Assembly (NCBI RefSeq): GCF_032854445.1 | Contig: NC_088297.1 | Span: 3,779,991 to 3,843,990, forward strand | Source: Liolophura sinensis | Taxonomy: Eukaryota; Mollusca; Polyplacophora; Chitonida; Chitonidae | DNA: 64,000 nucleotides | Direction: 5' to 3' | Part shown: piece after piece, positions 1 through 12,800 of the stretch | Position numbering within the stretch: the first letter of the stretch is position 1 | Layout of the letters: every line of letters begins with the position of its first letter | Made by a program: the position numbers and the translations under genes | The notes under the pieces: model-generated | The model's database searches: none | The model's input: only the letters and a program-made list of their open reading frames with translations | Told to the model about the DNA's origin: nothing

Positions 1-806
1 CTCTTTAATTAACACATTGGCCGGTAATACTGAGGTGTAACAAGAAGAACAGAATTAGCAACATGGTGACATTTAACTATAAATGCTTGTTATCTGCTCA
101 TTAACATCAGTCTGACACTATGTAGCTCATCTCCACAAATCTACACTTTTTTAAAACTAACTGTAAGAGATATCCCATGATAGGCTGTGTGTACGACATA
201 TGACGGGTGTGTAAAGCTAAAGCATGTGTAAAAACTACCCGATTTGCATTCTTTCCCCTTCACACCTTGAATCTCAGGTAAATCACAAAGGTACACATGT
301 AAATGTTTATTAACCAGAGCGATCAGGTACTCAGTAATTGCAATATGATTGTGGCTACACATGTCCTTCATTATGACCACTGATCAACACCTCGTTAACA
401 CTTTTTTCTGTATACATGTATCAGACTCTTGGGTAACAGTCGACAATCAACCAACAATATACACGTGTACTGTAATTAACCTAACAAATGTAGAACTACA
501 CTTTCAGGATCCGTCAAAGGCTTTAAAATGATACTTTTGATGCCAACACTTAAATTTTTCTGATAAGAAACTACATGTAAGTAATCAAACTTCACAGAAA
601 ACTCTAAATTGGACCTAGAATTTAAAGTAATTTCATAGCGAGAGCACATCAGAACCACAAAACAGTTGTCAAAACATGTTAGACTGATAACTTACAAAAT
701 CAGACCAAACAGTCAACCGATGCTTCTAAAACCAGCCAGAAGTAATAAAAATGACACAAAAATTTCGAAAATCATTTCATAAATCCTAAGGCAAATCCAT
801 GTACCT
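1..806. other. Unassigned AT-rich intergenic DNA
   Basis: I see no exon, RNA gene or clear repeat here. The short open frames lack conserved motifs and plausible splice junctions, and look like chance. Confidence 0.5.
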
Positions 807-980
807 TAATTCCTCAACCTTTTCTCATATGAAAAAGCAACTTTCAGTGCAATTTATACACATTTTTAATTCGATTTTGGAGACAAAAATTACATTGGTC
901 CGATTGGCAAATTTCTGAGCTTCACAAAAAGTATATTTTTCTCAGTCTGTGCAGAAATATAAACCTCCAGAAATATACTT
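807..980 (+). mobile_element. MITE family 1, copy 1 (3' end degraded)
   Basis: It starts with the family terminus TAATTCCTCAACC and shares the interior of the six other copies: a stretch about fitting a gcttcacaaaaagtat motif and a 'cagtctgtgcaga' region. The right terminal inverted repeat is not recognisable. This is a non-coding, non-autonomous element. Confidence 0.6.
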
Positions 981-1124
981 ATTTATTTATAGCCCCAATG
1001 GCAATGCTGTCAAATAACAGACAGGAGTACAAAACCAACCTTACCACTACATGTAGCTATCATGGAAGCTAGCTACTGTATAAGGCAGCCCCTAACAAAA
1101 ACAAAATTGTTTTAAATGATGTGA

Positions 1125-1350
1125 AATCTATCCTAACTGATCATAAATTTCGTCCATGACTAACTTGCCCATTTTCTCCTGATTCTGAGAGTTCTATTGA
1201 TTTTAGAAAAAGGTGTTTAAGGGTTCGCTTGAAACTTGGGATAATATTCTACTGGAAAATTGTTTTCGGCATCGAAAATGATATTCTGTGATATTTACTT
1301 GCCTCTAAAAATGCACTTCACTGGGCAAAATTTTAGGTCACATTTAGGGT
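1125..1350 (-). repeat. Dispersed repeat family 3, copy 1
   Basis: The stretch from the 'catgactaacttgcc' motif to 'ttaggtcacatttaggg' reappears in reverse complement at about 34205-34470, and more weakly at 45545-45740. Shared landmarks are a 'gcctctaaaaatgcac' block and a 'tctactggaaaattgttt' block. It is non-coding, with no terminal repeats that I can define. Confidence 0.55.
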
Positions 1351-1860
1351 ACATGTACATGTATATGTACTCTCTTAACTACGCCCAAATGTTGACTTAA
1401 CACAGGTTTACACCAAGCTATTAAAGGCCCTACTGCATTCATACCATAAGCCCCATGGGCGTGAGAGTATATCTACTGTAGATGTCATATCACTATACTA
1501 CATAACTCATACATGTTTATATGTTGATTTACCCTGGACATAATCCATGGATTTTGGGAAAGGGCCTGTGGGCTCATAGCAAAACGCCACTCTTCATAAT
1601 ACACCCAAATTATACCCCCACGGCTCAAACAGTAAGAGAGAGGTGCATGCATGCCAAAAAATGTCACATGTTAGGAAATCAGTCCCCAATTGAGAAAAAA
1701 TTGTGGTTGTGAATTGGGAAATGGGGTGAATTACGGGCCCCTGGAGCATAGGTACCCTGCACACTCATGTACATGCATTAAAATGTTACTGTTTACGCGC
1801 TGTCCAGAATTATACTTGTGTGCACACACAATACCTGTGCACTTTAGAAATGATTTACTG

Positions 1861-2075
1861 TTAATCTTCAACCTTTTCAAGTACTAAAGCACTTTTTTAG
1901 TGGAATTTATGCATACAATTATAATAAAAACGCCCCTGAATATGATTTGTTTGTGTCATGATAAAGACGCGGCTTCTTAAAACTGTGTAAATCATTTCTC
2001 TACACCCTACAGTTCTCTCAGAATGTTTCAAAACATTGGTTGCATAGGCGGTTGAAAAGCTTGAAGATTTAGGGT
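1861..2075 (+). mobile_element. MITE family 2, copy 1
   Basis: The left end resembles CTTCAACCTTTTCAA and the right end GGCGGTTGAAAAGCTTGAAG. The interior shares 'tttgtttgtgtcat' and 'cagttctctcagaa' with copies at 33408-33653 and 7680-7790. The terminal repeats are imperfect inverted copies of each other and resemble those of MITE family 1. Confidence 0.6.
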
Positions 2076-2085
2076 ACACTGATTG

Positions 2086-2764
2086 TAAAGATGTCCACTT
2101 GTACTGGACAACCACATACCTTTCACCTGGTCTTCAACACCCCCACCTCTAAAACCACACCCCAGATTGCTACCTGCCAAGATGCGGCCAGGGAGTCTCA
2201 GGTGGCACACCTGTTCACTACCACGTTAAGTCAAAGCTACCTGTAGAGAGAGCTAAGTTCACCTGGGAAGATCATCACAAAGCTGTATGTAACATCTACT
2301 GTCAATCATATGTATATAGATTTAAGAAGCCACTGGTGGATTTATCCTTGCTGTTCTATTGCCATGGAAACACGCAGATGTAGTATAAATGGGGAAGGCA
2401 CAGGTGTACATGAATCAACCACCTGTAACATCAAAGTGGGAGTTCTCTGCTTTTATCTCCGTTAGATTTGTTAGAACCACGTCAACCCTTGGGGACAACA
2501 AAACGTTTTAACAAAAGAGACCACTTTAATAAGGAAACTGCATGTACTATGACCCCAGGTACATGTACATGTCAGAAGTGGTCATAATACTTTGACATTT
2601 AATTATCACCTGTACTCAGTATTTACATGTGCTGGCTTTTGTACTCTTCAGGTTGTACACGATTAGCTGTGTGTATGGGTAACAGGGTTTATAAGAATGG
2701 AGATAACAGGTCTGTTCATGGGTATACCTTCCCATACACCTGTGCTTCCATCTAGACATGTACC
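2086..2764. other. Unassigned intergenic DNA
   Basis: Nothing is firmly assignable. About 2117-2208 on the minus strand is an open stretch bounded by an AG and by AG|GTATGTGG. It could pass as an exon, but the acceptor has no pyrimidine tract and I recognise no product. Confidence 0.4.
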
Positions 2765-2940
2765 TTAATTCATTAACCTTTTCGCATATCAAAAGGCAAC
2801 TTTCAGTGCAATTTTTGGCATATTTGAAAGTTGATTTTCAAGACAAAACTACACTGGTTGGACTGGCCAATTTCAGGGCTTCGCAAAAAGTGTAATTTTA
2901 CCAGTGTACACAGAGTAATGCCTTCAGAGTAAGATTGATT
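2765..2940 (+). mobile_element. MITE family 1, copy 2 (3' truncated)
   Basis: It has the family left end (TTAATTCATTAACC, mutated), then the 'agtgcaattttt' and 'gacaaaactacactggttg' interior blocks. The right inverted terminus is missing. Confidence 0.6.
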
Positions 2941-3370
2941 CTACCCCGCTGTTAGTTGCGGGCCGTGTGCAAATATACATATTAAATAGAAATGACCTAT
3001 CATTTCTATTTCATTTCATTTTCACAACACTGAGTGTCTAATGCAACACACTGGCCGGTACGTTTACCTCCTCGGGGTAGTATCATTTCATACTGTTTAT
3101 GCCTACAGTTAAAAGAATTTGAGTTTTTTTTTTACTTGTTAGATTTGTTTCCAGATTTATATAAAGGTGAACTATTGGAATTGCCTTCAGTTAAAAAAGT
3201 GTTATTTCGTAGAGTTTATAGATATCGCTTCCGTTTTTACATTTTCGATAGTTTAGACTCAGACGCCATGAAGTGGAAAAAGAAACATTTGTTTCATGAT
3301 GTTCCAAACTGAGCTCAGCGGTATGTCATAATACATGTACAGTGCAATTTTCCATTCCTACGTCACTCAA

Positions 3371-3529
3371 CGATCGGCCGTATGTGGGAAGGTCTGGCAG
3401 CAACCTGCGGATGGTTGTGGTTTTTCCCCGGGCTCTGCTCGGTTTCCTCCCACCATATTGCTGGCCGCCGTCGTGTAAGTGAAACATTCTTGAGTATGGC
3501 GTAAAACACCAATCAAATCAATAAATAAA
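3371..3529 (+). mobile_element. SINE family A, 5'-truncated
   Basis: It is the 3' two-thirds of the most abundant SINE in the window. It has the 'tgggaaggtctggcagcaac' block, the 'cctcccaccatattgctggc' block, the diagnostic tail 'gagtatggcgtaaaacacc', and ends in (AATA)n. The tRNA-like head is absent. Confidence 0.85.
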
Positions 3530-3725
3530 TCACTCAACGATACATGATGTCATACATACGTAGCTTTGAAATATCTGGGTCAACTGCAATGGAATAAGCT
3601 TGCCATTGATTGGTTTAAAATGTATGACCTCTGCAGAAGGAGAGAAAGAGAAAGGCAGCAACAAGCTGCATGAAACATGCCGTCTTTTTGCCTCATTTTC
3701 TTCATTTTTTAGGGTAGAATAGACA

Positions 3726-3875
3726 TTAACACCTTTGTCTTGATGTTTGTTGGGTAACCCGATACCACTGAACCTGGTTTTGTACCTCATCAAATCCCTC
3801 GAAAGCGCTGACGAGATACAAAACAAGGTTCAGCCATAAAGGGTTACACAACAAACACCAAGACAAAGGTGTTAA
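3726..3875. repeat. 150-bp foldback (hairpin) element flanked by TTAA
   Basis: The left arm from 3726 (TTAACACCTTTGTCTTG) and the right arm ending at 3875 (CAAGACAAAGGTGTTAA) are near-perfect reverse complements over about 68 bp each, with only a short loop near 3800. TTAA at both outer edges is the target site of piggyBac-type elements, so this may be a very small non-autonomous element. That class assignment is inference; the palindrome is directly visible. Confidence 0.75.
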
Positions 3876-4151
3876 ACCCTTAAATAAACACCTTGAAAGG
3901 TGAAAAGAATTACAGTACATGTATGTAACTACCCCAGCCTTCCAGGAATTTCTCGCTGCTGTGACCATTTGTGCAGTTCACTAAGGACAACATGTTTTCC
4001 TCCAATAATGTGAACATATAGGCACTAGTACATGTATCCAGGTATTGTATATGGACAAGTTTGTCGGTAACTTTCCAGAAGTTCAGTGGTTTATGCCCCG
4101 GCATGCATGCATATGAAAAAAACTGACAAACTAAGTACACATGTACATACA

Positions 4152-4210
4152 CGTAAGGGAAAATTCTTGAGTAGATGGTGTAAAACAACCAAATAAATAA
4201 ATAAATAATA
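4152..4210 (+). mobile_element. SINE A-like tail fragment
   Basis: It has only the 3' end: 'aaaattcttgagtagatggtgtaaaac' is a diverged copy of the SINE A tail, followed by (AATA)n. Confidence 0.5.
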
Positions 4211-4648
4211 GTGAAAAATGCAAACAAATGCAGTATTTCATCACAAAATGAAGTGGAGTGGTCAATGAATTCTTTTCAAGAAGTATATTCAGTTATTTGA
4301 TTTATCACTCAAGAATTTATGACTTCTATAAAGGTGGTCAGCTTTATGAATTGGGAGAAATGGAGTGCACAGGATAAACCACTGACATTTGGCAGGTTAC
4401 TGATGAACTTACTCACGTTTGACCCAGCGTTGTTGACCATTTATTGTCGGCAATTAAAGGCTGAATCCATGTATTTCATTTCATTTCATTTCAGGATGTC
4501 ACTCTATTTACAGTGTTTTATTTATTTAAAGCAGACACTAATTTTCCAGAACCCAGAAGCACCAGTATTACATTACTAGAACGAGATGTGTATTTGTATC
4601 ACTCAAGTTCTTGTCCTACATGTACTCTACTTCACTTTATTTTGGTGT

Positions 4649-4990
4649 GACAGCTTCAGTGGCCCAATGGTTAGAGGGTCCGCGTTCGGAGGCTGGATCA
4701 AACCCAGGTCTGGTCATACATGTACCAAAGGCTTTAAAAATGGTACATGCACCTGTTGCTGCCTGGACACTGACGAGCACTGAAACAAGACTGGTTGGAA
4801 AATGTGACAGTGCGAGGTGTCAGGTATGGAGGTGTCAGGTATGGCATAATACCTCAGCAGTTTTGGCAGTAAGGGCGCGCCATGCCACAAGAAGACACAA
4901 TGTATGTGCACACACTCCTATGACTCCCAGTCGTCATACAACTGAAAAATTGTTACGTACGACATTAAACCCCAAAAAATCAGTCATTCA
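4649..4990 (+). mobile_element. SINE family C, near full length
   Basis: The head 'cagtggcccaatggttagag' resembles a tRNA A box, and 'ggctggatcaaacccagg' sits near the B-box position. The 3' end ('gactgaaaaattgtt...gacattaaacccc' type) is shared with SINE family B, so the two families have related 3' ends on different bodies. Parts are also seen at 22730-22800, 35915-36132 and 59798-59985. Confidence 0.7.
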
Positions 4991-5216
4991 TTTTTATTTT
5001 GGTATGTCAATATGCACTTACAGATGCTGACCAAGGCCTAAAAATTATACTGTTAATGCCCATTCTTCAGGTTTTGCTGATATATGTAAATTAAGCCAAC
5101 ATCACGATTGCCTCATAAGGTAGACGAATTGATCAGAATGAAAAAAAATGTGTACTTCATCTGAAAAATGCATAAACTTTTATTACAGGTGAAATACAGT
5201 ATGCTCGTGGTAAATG

Positions 5217-5648
5217 TTCATGTAAACGAATGTTCATGCAAGTGAATGTACATGCAAGTGAATGTACATGCAAGTGAATGTACATGCAAGTGAATGTTCA
5301 TGCAAGTGAATGTACATGCAAGTGAATGTTCATGCAAGTGAATGTACATGCAAATGAATGTTCATGCAAGTGAATGTACATGCAAGTGAATGTACATGCA
5401 AGTGAATGTTCATGCAAGTGAATGTACATGCAAGTGAATGTTCATGCAAGTGAATGTACATGCAAACGAATGTTCATGCAAGTGAATGTACATGCAAGTG
5501 AATGTACATGCAAGTGAATGTTCATGCAAGTGAATGTACATGCAAGTGAATGTACATGCAAGTGAATGTTCATGCAAGTGAATGTACATGCAAGTGAATG
5601 TACATGCAAATGAAGGTTCATGTAAGTGAACGTTCATGTAAGTAAATC
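5217..5648. repeat. 16-bp minisatellite, about 26 copies
   Basis: The unit is gaatgtacatgcaagt, alternating with gaatgttcatgcaagt, which gives a partly regular 32-bp dimer pattern. The 80-codon frame on the minus strand is created by the repeat. Confidence 0.95.
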
Positions 5649-5989
5649 TCAATACTGAGTAATCTTACTGTAGGCGACAGGAAACCAGAATTAAGTCAAA
5701 TAAACTTTTCAATTTGGCCTAGCTAAGGGCTTGTATGAGGTAGCCTGAAGACATCAGAAGTCGTCATTGTGGGTAACCAGATGTCCTTGGCAAAAACTTT
5801 GTAATTAATTAAACACAGGTGAATCTGTGGTCTGTGGCTACAGGTAATTAATACATCTGAGTCTACAGCGTAAGTATTAAAAACTACATGTACAGTTTGT
5901 ACTTTTATTTTGGAAATGTGATGCATGGTAGGTACACTGTACATATATGTAGGTATGAAAATATATTAATCAGGCTTTCTTGGTACATT

Positions 5990-6145
5990 CATTTATTTAG
6001 TTGACTGGTGTTCTACGCCATTCTCAAGAATATTTCACTTTTATGATGCCGGCCGGACTCTGCCCGGTTTCCTTTCATCATAATGCCGGTCGCCGTCGCA
6101 TTAGTGAAATATTCCTGAGTATGGCGTAAAACATCAATCAAATAA
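5990..6145. mobile_element. Two SINE A tails fused head to head
   Basis: About 5990-6053 is the 3' end of SINE A on the minus strand ('gttctacgccattctcaag'). About 6054-6145 is the 3' end of another copy on the plus strand ('gagtatggcgtaaaacatc'). Both heads are missing, and the junction is within 'atgccggccgg'. Confidence 0.8.
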
Positions 6146-6521
6146 TAGAATAACTATAGGACGGCAGTCAGCATTATGGTGGGAGGAAACCAGGCCATGT
6201 AAATGTCAGTATTACATATCACTTTAACCCTGAACTGGAAAGTGTTTCCTACATGCCTTATAGTCACTATACATGCATAGCTTGGAAAAAGTTTGTTTTA
6301 AAATGAAACGTTCAGCAATATTCAAAGCATACAACATACATGAATAACTCTCGTCTAAATACACTGTAGATTCAAACGAATGGAGTGGTCTTTTGAACCC
6401 TGGAGCCTTAATCGTCTGGCTGGTTTTCAGGTAACTTTTACTCTTAAAGGCACCACGTACACGGAGGAACACACTGATTGTGTAAACGTGCCCCTCTTCA
6501 AGCAACAAGTCAATATAGCTT

Positions 6522-6735
6522 TGTAATTCCTCAAACATTTCGCACATGAAAAAGCAAATTTCAGTTTAATTTATGCACTTTTTCACTTTCACTTTTGGAG
6601 ACAAAACTACATTGCTTGGGTTGACCAATTTCAGGGCTCGACAAAAAGTATAATTTTATCAGTCTACACAGAATAATGCCCTCAGAATATGCTTGAATAA
6701 ACACCTTGCAAACATGCCAAAAGGTTACAAAAGGC
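6522..6735 (+). mobile_element. MITE family 1, copy 3 (full length)
   Basis: It runs from TAATTCCTCAAACATTTCGC to an imperfect inverted right end (GCAAACATGCCAAAAGGTT). The interior has 'ggagacaaaactacattg', 'cgacaaaaagtataatttta' and 'cagaataatgcc'. It is about 210 bp and non-coding. Confidence 0.75.
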
Positions 6736-7254
6736 ATAATTTGTATACAATCATATCAATGTACCCTCAAAAACCTGATGTACAATGTATAATGCCACTG
6801 AAAAATGTTCATTACCATAACGTAACAAAGTTCAGCTGGACGAAGATTGGGTACACATGCAGAGAGAAAGAAGGGGGAAGAGGGGGGGAGGGGGTGCAAA
6901 ATGTACCAAAATATTGACCATTCACTATTCACAGCTGACCAAAAAGACTCTAAGGCACTGCACTCACCCATGACACTGTCAAGACTGTCCTTAATTATAC
7001 AAAAGCAAATGCTGTACACATCTGTTAAACAGGTCAAATTTGCTGTAGGTACTTACATTTACTGGGACTCTTTCTATTCTCCGCCTACACATACCTGTAC
7101 ATCTATACCCCAGGTAAGGTGAAATAGACGCGATTCCTATGCTTTAGAATGTACCGCACCAGTGCAGTCGCACCGTTAACACTTTCTATACAGTCTTGTA
7201 CTACAGAAGCTACTGTTACAAATTTGTTTAGGCTAGACCAATGTAAACCGTTGT

Positions 7255-7500
7255 TGTTGTACAAACAGAATAAAATCCTTTTTCAATGTCGTCAGAGGAA
7301 GGTATAAAAATAAAACTCTAAAACCATCGAATCTGTGGCAAATGTGGACTGTCCCAAAATTTTTTCCTGTTGATGACATATTTCCATGATCAGGAAGTTT
7401 TGAAAAACAGAAAATCCTAAAAATATCAAGATTGGACAAAATAAAAAGGTGGATTTTGAGTTTTATTTTTGTTTCATGCTTGGATTTTTTAGTGTAGGGT
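7255..7500 (-). repeat. Dispersed repeat family 4, copy 1
   Basis: 'aaaaggtggattttgagttt' and the preceding 'ttttttcctgttgatgac' region resemble 43505-43640 (plus strand) and, in reverse complement, about 48130-48215. Coding appearance is weak. The repeat class is unknown. Confidence 0.45.
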
Positions 7501-7679
7501 CACCCGTAAAACACAAAACAAAACTGGTGAGGCCTTACATACATATACAGCAATGTTCCTAAATAACAGTGCCTGGGTCACTATTCTAGATTGCATGTAT
7601 TTATTAAACATGTTAATACAGAATACCGAATAAACACTAATTGGGGAGTGCGGAGTTTATATTTATTGCTACCTCACAT

Positions 7680-7790
7680 ACCCTAATTCTACCACTTTTT
7701 TAACCGCCTCTGCAGCCAATATTTTGAAACATTCTGAGAGAACTTTAGGGCATAAAGAAATAATATGCACAGTTTTATGAAGTGACGTCA
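7680..7790 (-). mobile_element. MITE family 2, copy 2 (partial)
   Basis: It starts at CCCTAATTCTACCACTTTTT and continues with 'aaccgcctctgcagccaat' and 'aacattctgagagaac'. This is the reverse complement of the right half of the copy at 33408-33653. The rest is lost. Confidence 0.6.
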
Positions 7791-8039
7791 GTGACGATGG
7801 TGTTGAAAGAGAGGCTATGGGCAGTTATATTTAAGTGCATCCCCGAATTCTATCAATTTGCAAGATTGAACTATATACATATCTCACATAATATAATATA
7901 ACAGATGCAGTTGAAACTAAATCCGAATGCAAAAGTAAAACTGGTGTTGCCTAACACTGGAAATGGTTTTTATAACTTTGCAGTTAAATGTAACTGCAAA
8001 GCTTTCAATTTTTGAAAAAATTGTTACTTGATGTAAATT

Positions 8040-11000
8040 TCTACATGTGTATTGTACGTGCCTGAATCAGGATGCATTGAGCATGGATCACATTTCTACA
8101 TGTGTATTGTACATGCCTGAATCAGGCTGCATTGAGCATGGATCACATTTCTACATGTGTATTGTACATGCCTGAATCAGGCTGCATTGAGCATGGATCA
8201 CATTTCTACATGTGTATTGTACATGCCTGAATCAGGCTGCATTGAGCATGGATCACATTTCCACATGTGTATTGTACATGCCTGAATCAGGCTGCATTGA
8301 GCATGGATCACATTTCTACATGTGTATTGTACATGCCTGAATCAGGCTGCATTGAGCATGGATCACATTTCTACATGTGTATTGTACATGCCTGAATCAG
8401 GCTGCATTGAGCATGGATCACATTTCTACATGTGTATTGTACGTGCCTGAACCAGGCTGCACTGAGCATGGATCACATTTCTACATGTGTATTGTACGTG
8501 CCTGAATCAGGCTGCATTGAGCATGGATCACATTTCCACATGTGTATTGTACATGCCTGAACCAGGCTACACTGAGCATGGATCACATTTCCACATGTGT
8601 ATTGTACATGCCTGAATCAGGCTGCACTGAGCATGGACCACATTTCTACATGTGTATTGTACATGCCTGAATCAGGCTGCATTGAGCATGGATCACATTT
8701 CTACATGTGTATTGTACATGCCTGAATCAGGCTGCATTGAGCATGGATTACATTTCCACATGTGTATTGTACATGCCTGAATCAGGCTGCACTGAGCATG
8801 GACCACATATCTACATGTGTATTGTACATGCCTGAATCAGGCTGCATTGAGCATGGATCACATTTCTACATGTGTATTGTACATGCCTGGATCAAGTTGC
8901 ATTGAGCATGGATCACATTTCTACATGTGTATTGTACATGCCTGAATCAGGCTGCATTGAGCATGGATCACATTTCTACATGTGTATTGTACATGCCTGA
9001 ATCAGGCTGCATTGAGCATGGATCACATTTCTACATGTGTACTGTACATGCCTGAATCAGGCTGCATTGAGTATGGATCACATTTCTACATGTGTATTGT
9101 ACATGCCTGAATCAGGCTGCATTGAGCATGGATCACATTTCTACATGTGTATTGTACATGCCTGAATCAGGCTGCATTGAGCATGGATCACATTTCTACA
9201 TGTGTACTGTACATGCCTGAATCAGGCTGCATTGAGTATGGATCACATTTCTACATGTGTATTGTACATGCCTGAACCACGCTGCATTGAGCATGGATCA
9301 CATTTCCACATGTGTATTGTACGTGCCTGAATCAGGCTGCACTGAGCATGGATCACATTTCTACATGTGTATTGTACATGCCTGGATCAGGCTGCACTGA
9401 GTATGGATCATATTTCTACAAGTGTATTGTACATGCCTGAATCAGGCTGCATTGAGCATGGATCACATTTCTACATGTGTATTGTACATGCCTGGATCAT
9501 GCTGCATTGAGCATGGATCACATTTCTACATGTGTACTGTACATACCTGGACAGGCTGCACTGAGCATGGATCACATTTCTACATGTGTACTGTACATGC
9601 CTGAATCAGGCTGCACTGAGCATGGATCACATTTCTACATGTGCATTGTACATGCCTGAATCAGCCTGCATTGAGTATGGATCACATTTCTACATGTGTA
9701 CTGTACATGCCTGGATCATGCTGCATTCAGCATGGATCACATTTCCACATGTGTACTGTACATGCCTGGATCAGGCTGCATTGAGCATGGATCACATTTC
9801 TACATGTGTATTATACATGCCTGAATCAGGCTGCACTAAGCACGGATCACTTTTCTACATGTGTATTGTACATGCCTGAATCAGGCTGCACTGAGCATGG
9901 ATCACATTTCCACATGTGTATTGTACATGCCTGAATCAGGCTGCACTGAGCATGGATCACATTTCTACATGTGTATTGTACATGCTTGAATCAGGCTGCA
10001 CTGACCATGGATCACATTTCTACATGTGTATTGTACATGCCTGAATCAGGCTGCACTGAGCATGGATCACATTTCTACATGTGTACTGTACATGCCTGAA
10101 CCAGGCTGCATTGAGCATGGATCACATTTCTACATGTGTATTGTACATGCCTGAATCAGGCTGCACTGAGCATGGATCACATTTCTACATGTGTACTGTA
10201 AATGCCTGAATCAGGCTGCACTGAGCATGGATCACATTTCCACATGTGTATTGTACATGCCTGGATCAGGCTGCATTGAGCATGGATCACATTTCTACAT
10301 GTGTATTGTACATGCCTGGATCAAGTTGCATTGAGCATGGATCACATTTCTACATGTGTATTGTACATGCCTGGATCAAGTTGCATTGAGCATGGATCAC
10401 ATTTCTACATGTGTATTGTACATGCCTGAATCAGGCTGCACTGAGCATGGATCACATTTCTACATGTGTATTGTACATGCCTGAATCAGGCTGCATTGAG
10501 CATGGATCACATTTCTACATGTGTATTGTACATGCCTGGATCAAGTTGCATTGAGCATGGATCACATTTCTACATGTATTGTACATGCCTGGATCAGGCT
10601 GCATTGAGCATGGATCACATTTCCACATGTGTATTGTAAATGCCTGAATCAGGCTGCACTAAGCATGGATCACATATCTACATGTGTACTGTACATGCCT
10701 GAATCAGGCTGCACTGAGCATGGATCACATTTCTACATGTGTATTGCACATGCCTGGAACAGGCAGCACTGAGCATGGATCACATTTCTACATGTGTATT
10801 GTACATGCGTGAATCAGGCTGCATTGAGCATGGATCACATTTCTACATGTGTATTGTACATGCCTGAATCAGGCTGCATTGAGCATGGATCACATTTCCA
10901 CATGTGTACTGTATATGCCTGAATCAGGCTGCACTGAGCATGGATCACATATCTACATGTGTATTGTACATGCCTGAATCAGGCTGCATTGAGCATGGAT

Positions 11001-11503
11001 CACATTTCTACATGTGTATTGTACATGCCTGGATCAGGCTGCATTGAGCATGGATCACATTTCTACATGTGTATTGTACATGCCTGAATCAGGCTGCATT
11101 GAGCATGGATCACATTTCTACATGTATTGTACATGCCTGGATCAGGCTGCATTGAGCATGGATCACATTTCCACATGTGTATTGTAAATGCCTGAATCAG
11201 GCTGCACTAAGCATGGATCACATATCTACATGTGTACTGTACATGCCTGAATCAGGCTGCATTGAGCATGGATCACATTTCTACATGTGTATTGTACATG
11301 CCTGAATCAGGCTGCATTGAGCATGGATCACATTTCTACATGTGTATTGTACATGCCTGAATCAGGCTGCATTGAGCATGGATCACATTTCTACATGTGT
11401 ATTGTACATGCCTGAATCAGGCTGCATTGAGCATGGATCACATTTCCACATGTGTATTGTACATGCCTGAATCAGGCTGCACTGAGCATGGATCACATTT
11501 ATT
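8040..11503. repeat. 3.5-kb minisatellite, 55-bp unit, about 63 copies
   Basis: The unit runs from catttctacatgtgtattg, through acatgcctgaatcaggctgc, to attgagcatggatca. Variants alternate (T/C in 'ttct/ccaca', 'tgcatt/tgcact', 'gaatcagg/ggatcaag'). Two units lack a GT pair. Because 55 is not a multiple of 3, the reading frames rotate and stay short. Units around 10570-10730 reappear almost unchanged about 547 bp later, which shows higher-order duplication. Confidence 0.97.
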
Positions 11504-11534
11504 CATGCATCCCCTAATTTTATAATGAGTGCTT

Positions 11535-11690
11535 TGGGGACCTCCATGGCACAGTTGGTTAGCACATTAGCCCAGCGTAATGATCCAAGAGCCTCTCACC
11601 AATGCGGTCGCTGTGAGTTCAACTCCAGCTTCATCTCCGGCCATACGTGGGAAGGTCTAACAGCAACCTGCAGACAGTTATGGGTTACAC
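11535..11690 (+). mobile_element. SINE family A, 5' half
   Basis: It contains the tRNA-like head: A box-like 'tggcacagttggttag', B box-like 'gtgagttcaactcc', then 'tgggaaggtctaacagcaac'. The 3' part, including the tail, is replaced by unrelated sequence. Confidence 0.8.
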
Positions 11691-11773
11691 CCCAGTATAA
11701 TGAATACTAATGAAGTCAAACCTAAATCTTCATGCACTTTTACACAAACAGATATAATACCCACTCCTTAGAG

Positions 11774-11912
<139 letters not shown>

Positions 11913-12149
11913 TATGTCAATGTATATCTTCAAGAGTTGTTCACTAATATGACATATAAAATGGCAGTGTATGGGTGGCGATATCGAACATGTACAAGGA
12001 CATGTACGCATCATGTGTGACAAACCCTGCATGTTTAGTTATAATATTTATTTAGTTTTATATTTGATTGGGGTTTAACACTATACTCAAAAAAAGTTCA
12101 CTTATGCAACAAATGACATACAAACTATGCATTTCACCAAGATGCATGT

Positions 12150-12800
12150 ACATGTAATTTATACACGTAATGTGTAGGGATATTCATGTAATGTACAAGG
12201 ATATACACGTAATGTGCAGGGATATACACGTACATGTAATGTGCAGAGATATACACGTGATGTATAGGGATATTCAGGTAATGTACAGGGATATTCACAT
12301 AAGGTGCTGGGATATACAAGTAATGTACAGGGATACACATGTAATGTACACGGATATACATGTAATGTACACGGATATACATGTAATGTACACCGATATA
12401 CATGTAATGTACACCGATATACATGTGATGTACAGGGCTATACATGTAATGTACACCGATATACACGTAATGTACAGGGATATACATGTAATGTACACAG
12501 ATATACATGTAATGTACACAGATATGCAGGTAATGTACAGGGGTATACACGTAATGTACATGGATATACATGTAATGTACACTGATATACATGTAATGTA
12601 CTCGTATATACACGTAACGTACACGAATATACATGTAATGTACAGGGATACACACGTAATGTACACAGATATACATGTAATGTACAGGGATATACATGTA
12701 ATGTACACTGATATACATGTAATGTACACAGATACACACATAATGTACACAGATATACATGTAATGTACATGGATATACATGTAATGTACAATGTATGAG
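12150..12800. repeat. 21-bp minisatellite, about 30 copies
   Basis: The unit is gatatacatgtaatgtacac plus one base. Because 21 is divisible by 3, several frames on both strands stay open (up to 227 codons, as VHYMYI and HVMYTDI heptads). No start context, splice site or homology supports translation. Confidence 0.95.

Noticed and set aside
3034-3312. 92-codon plus frame
   Set aside because: It is Phe/Leu-rich from T-runs, has no recognised domain, and its start is not supported.
6224-6547. 107-codon minus frame
   Set aside because: Its N-terminal part lies within MITE family 1, and the remainder has no motif or exon boundaries.
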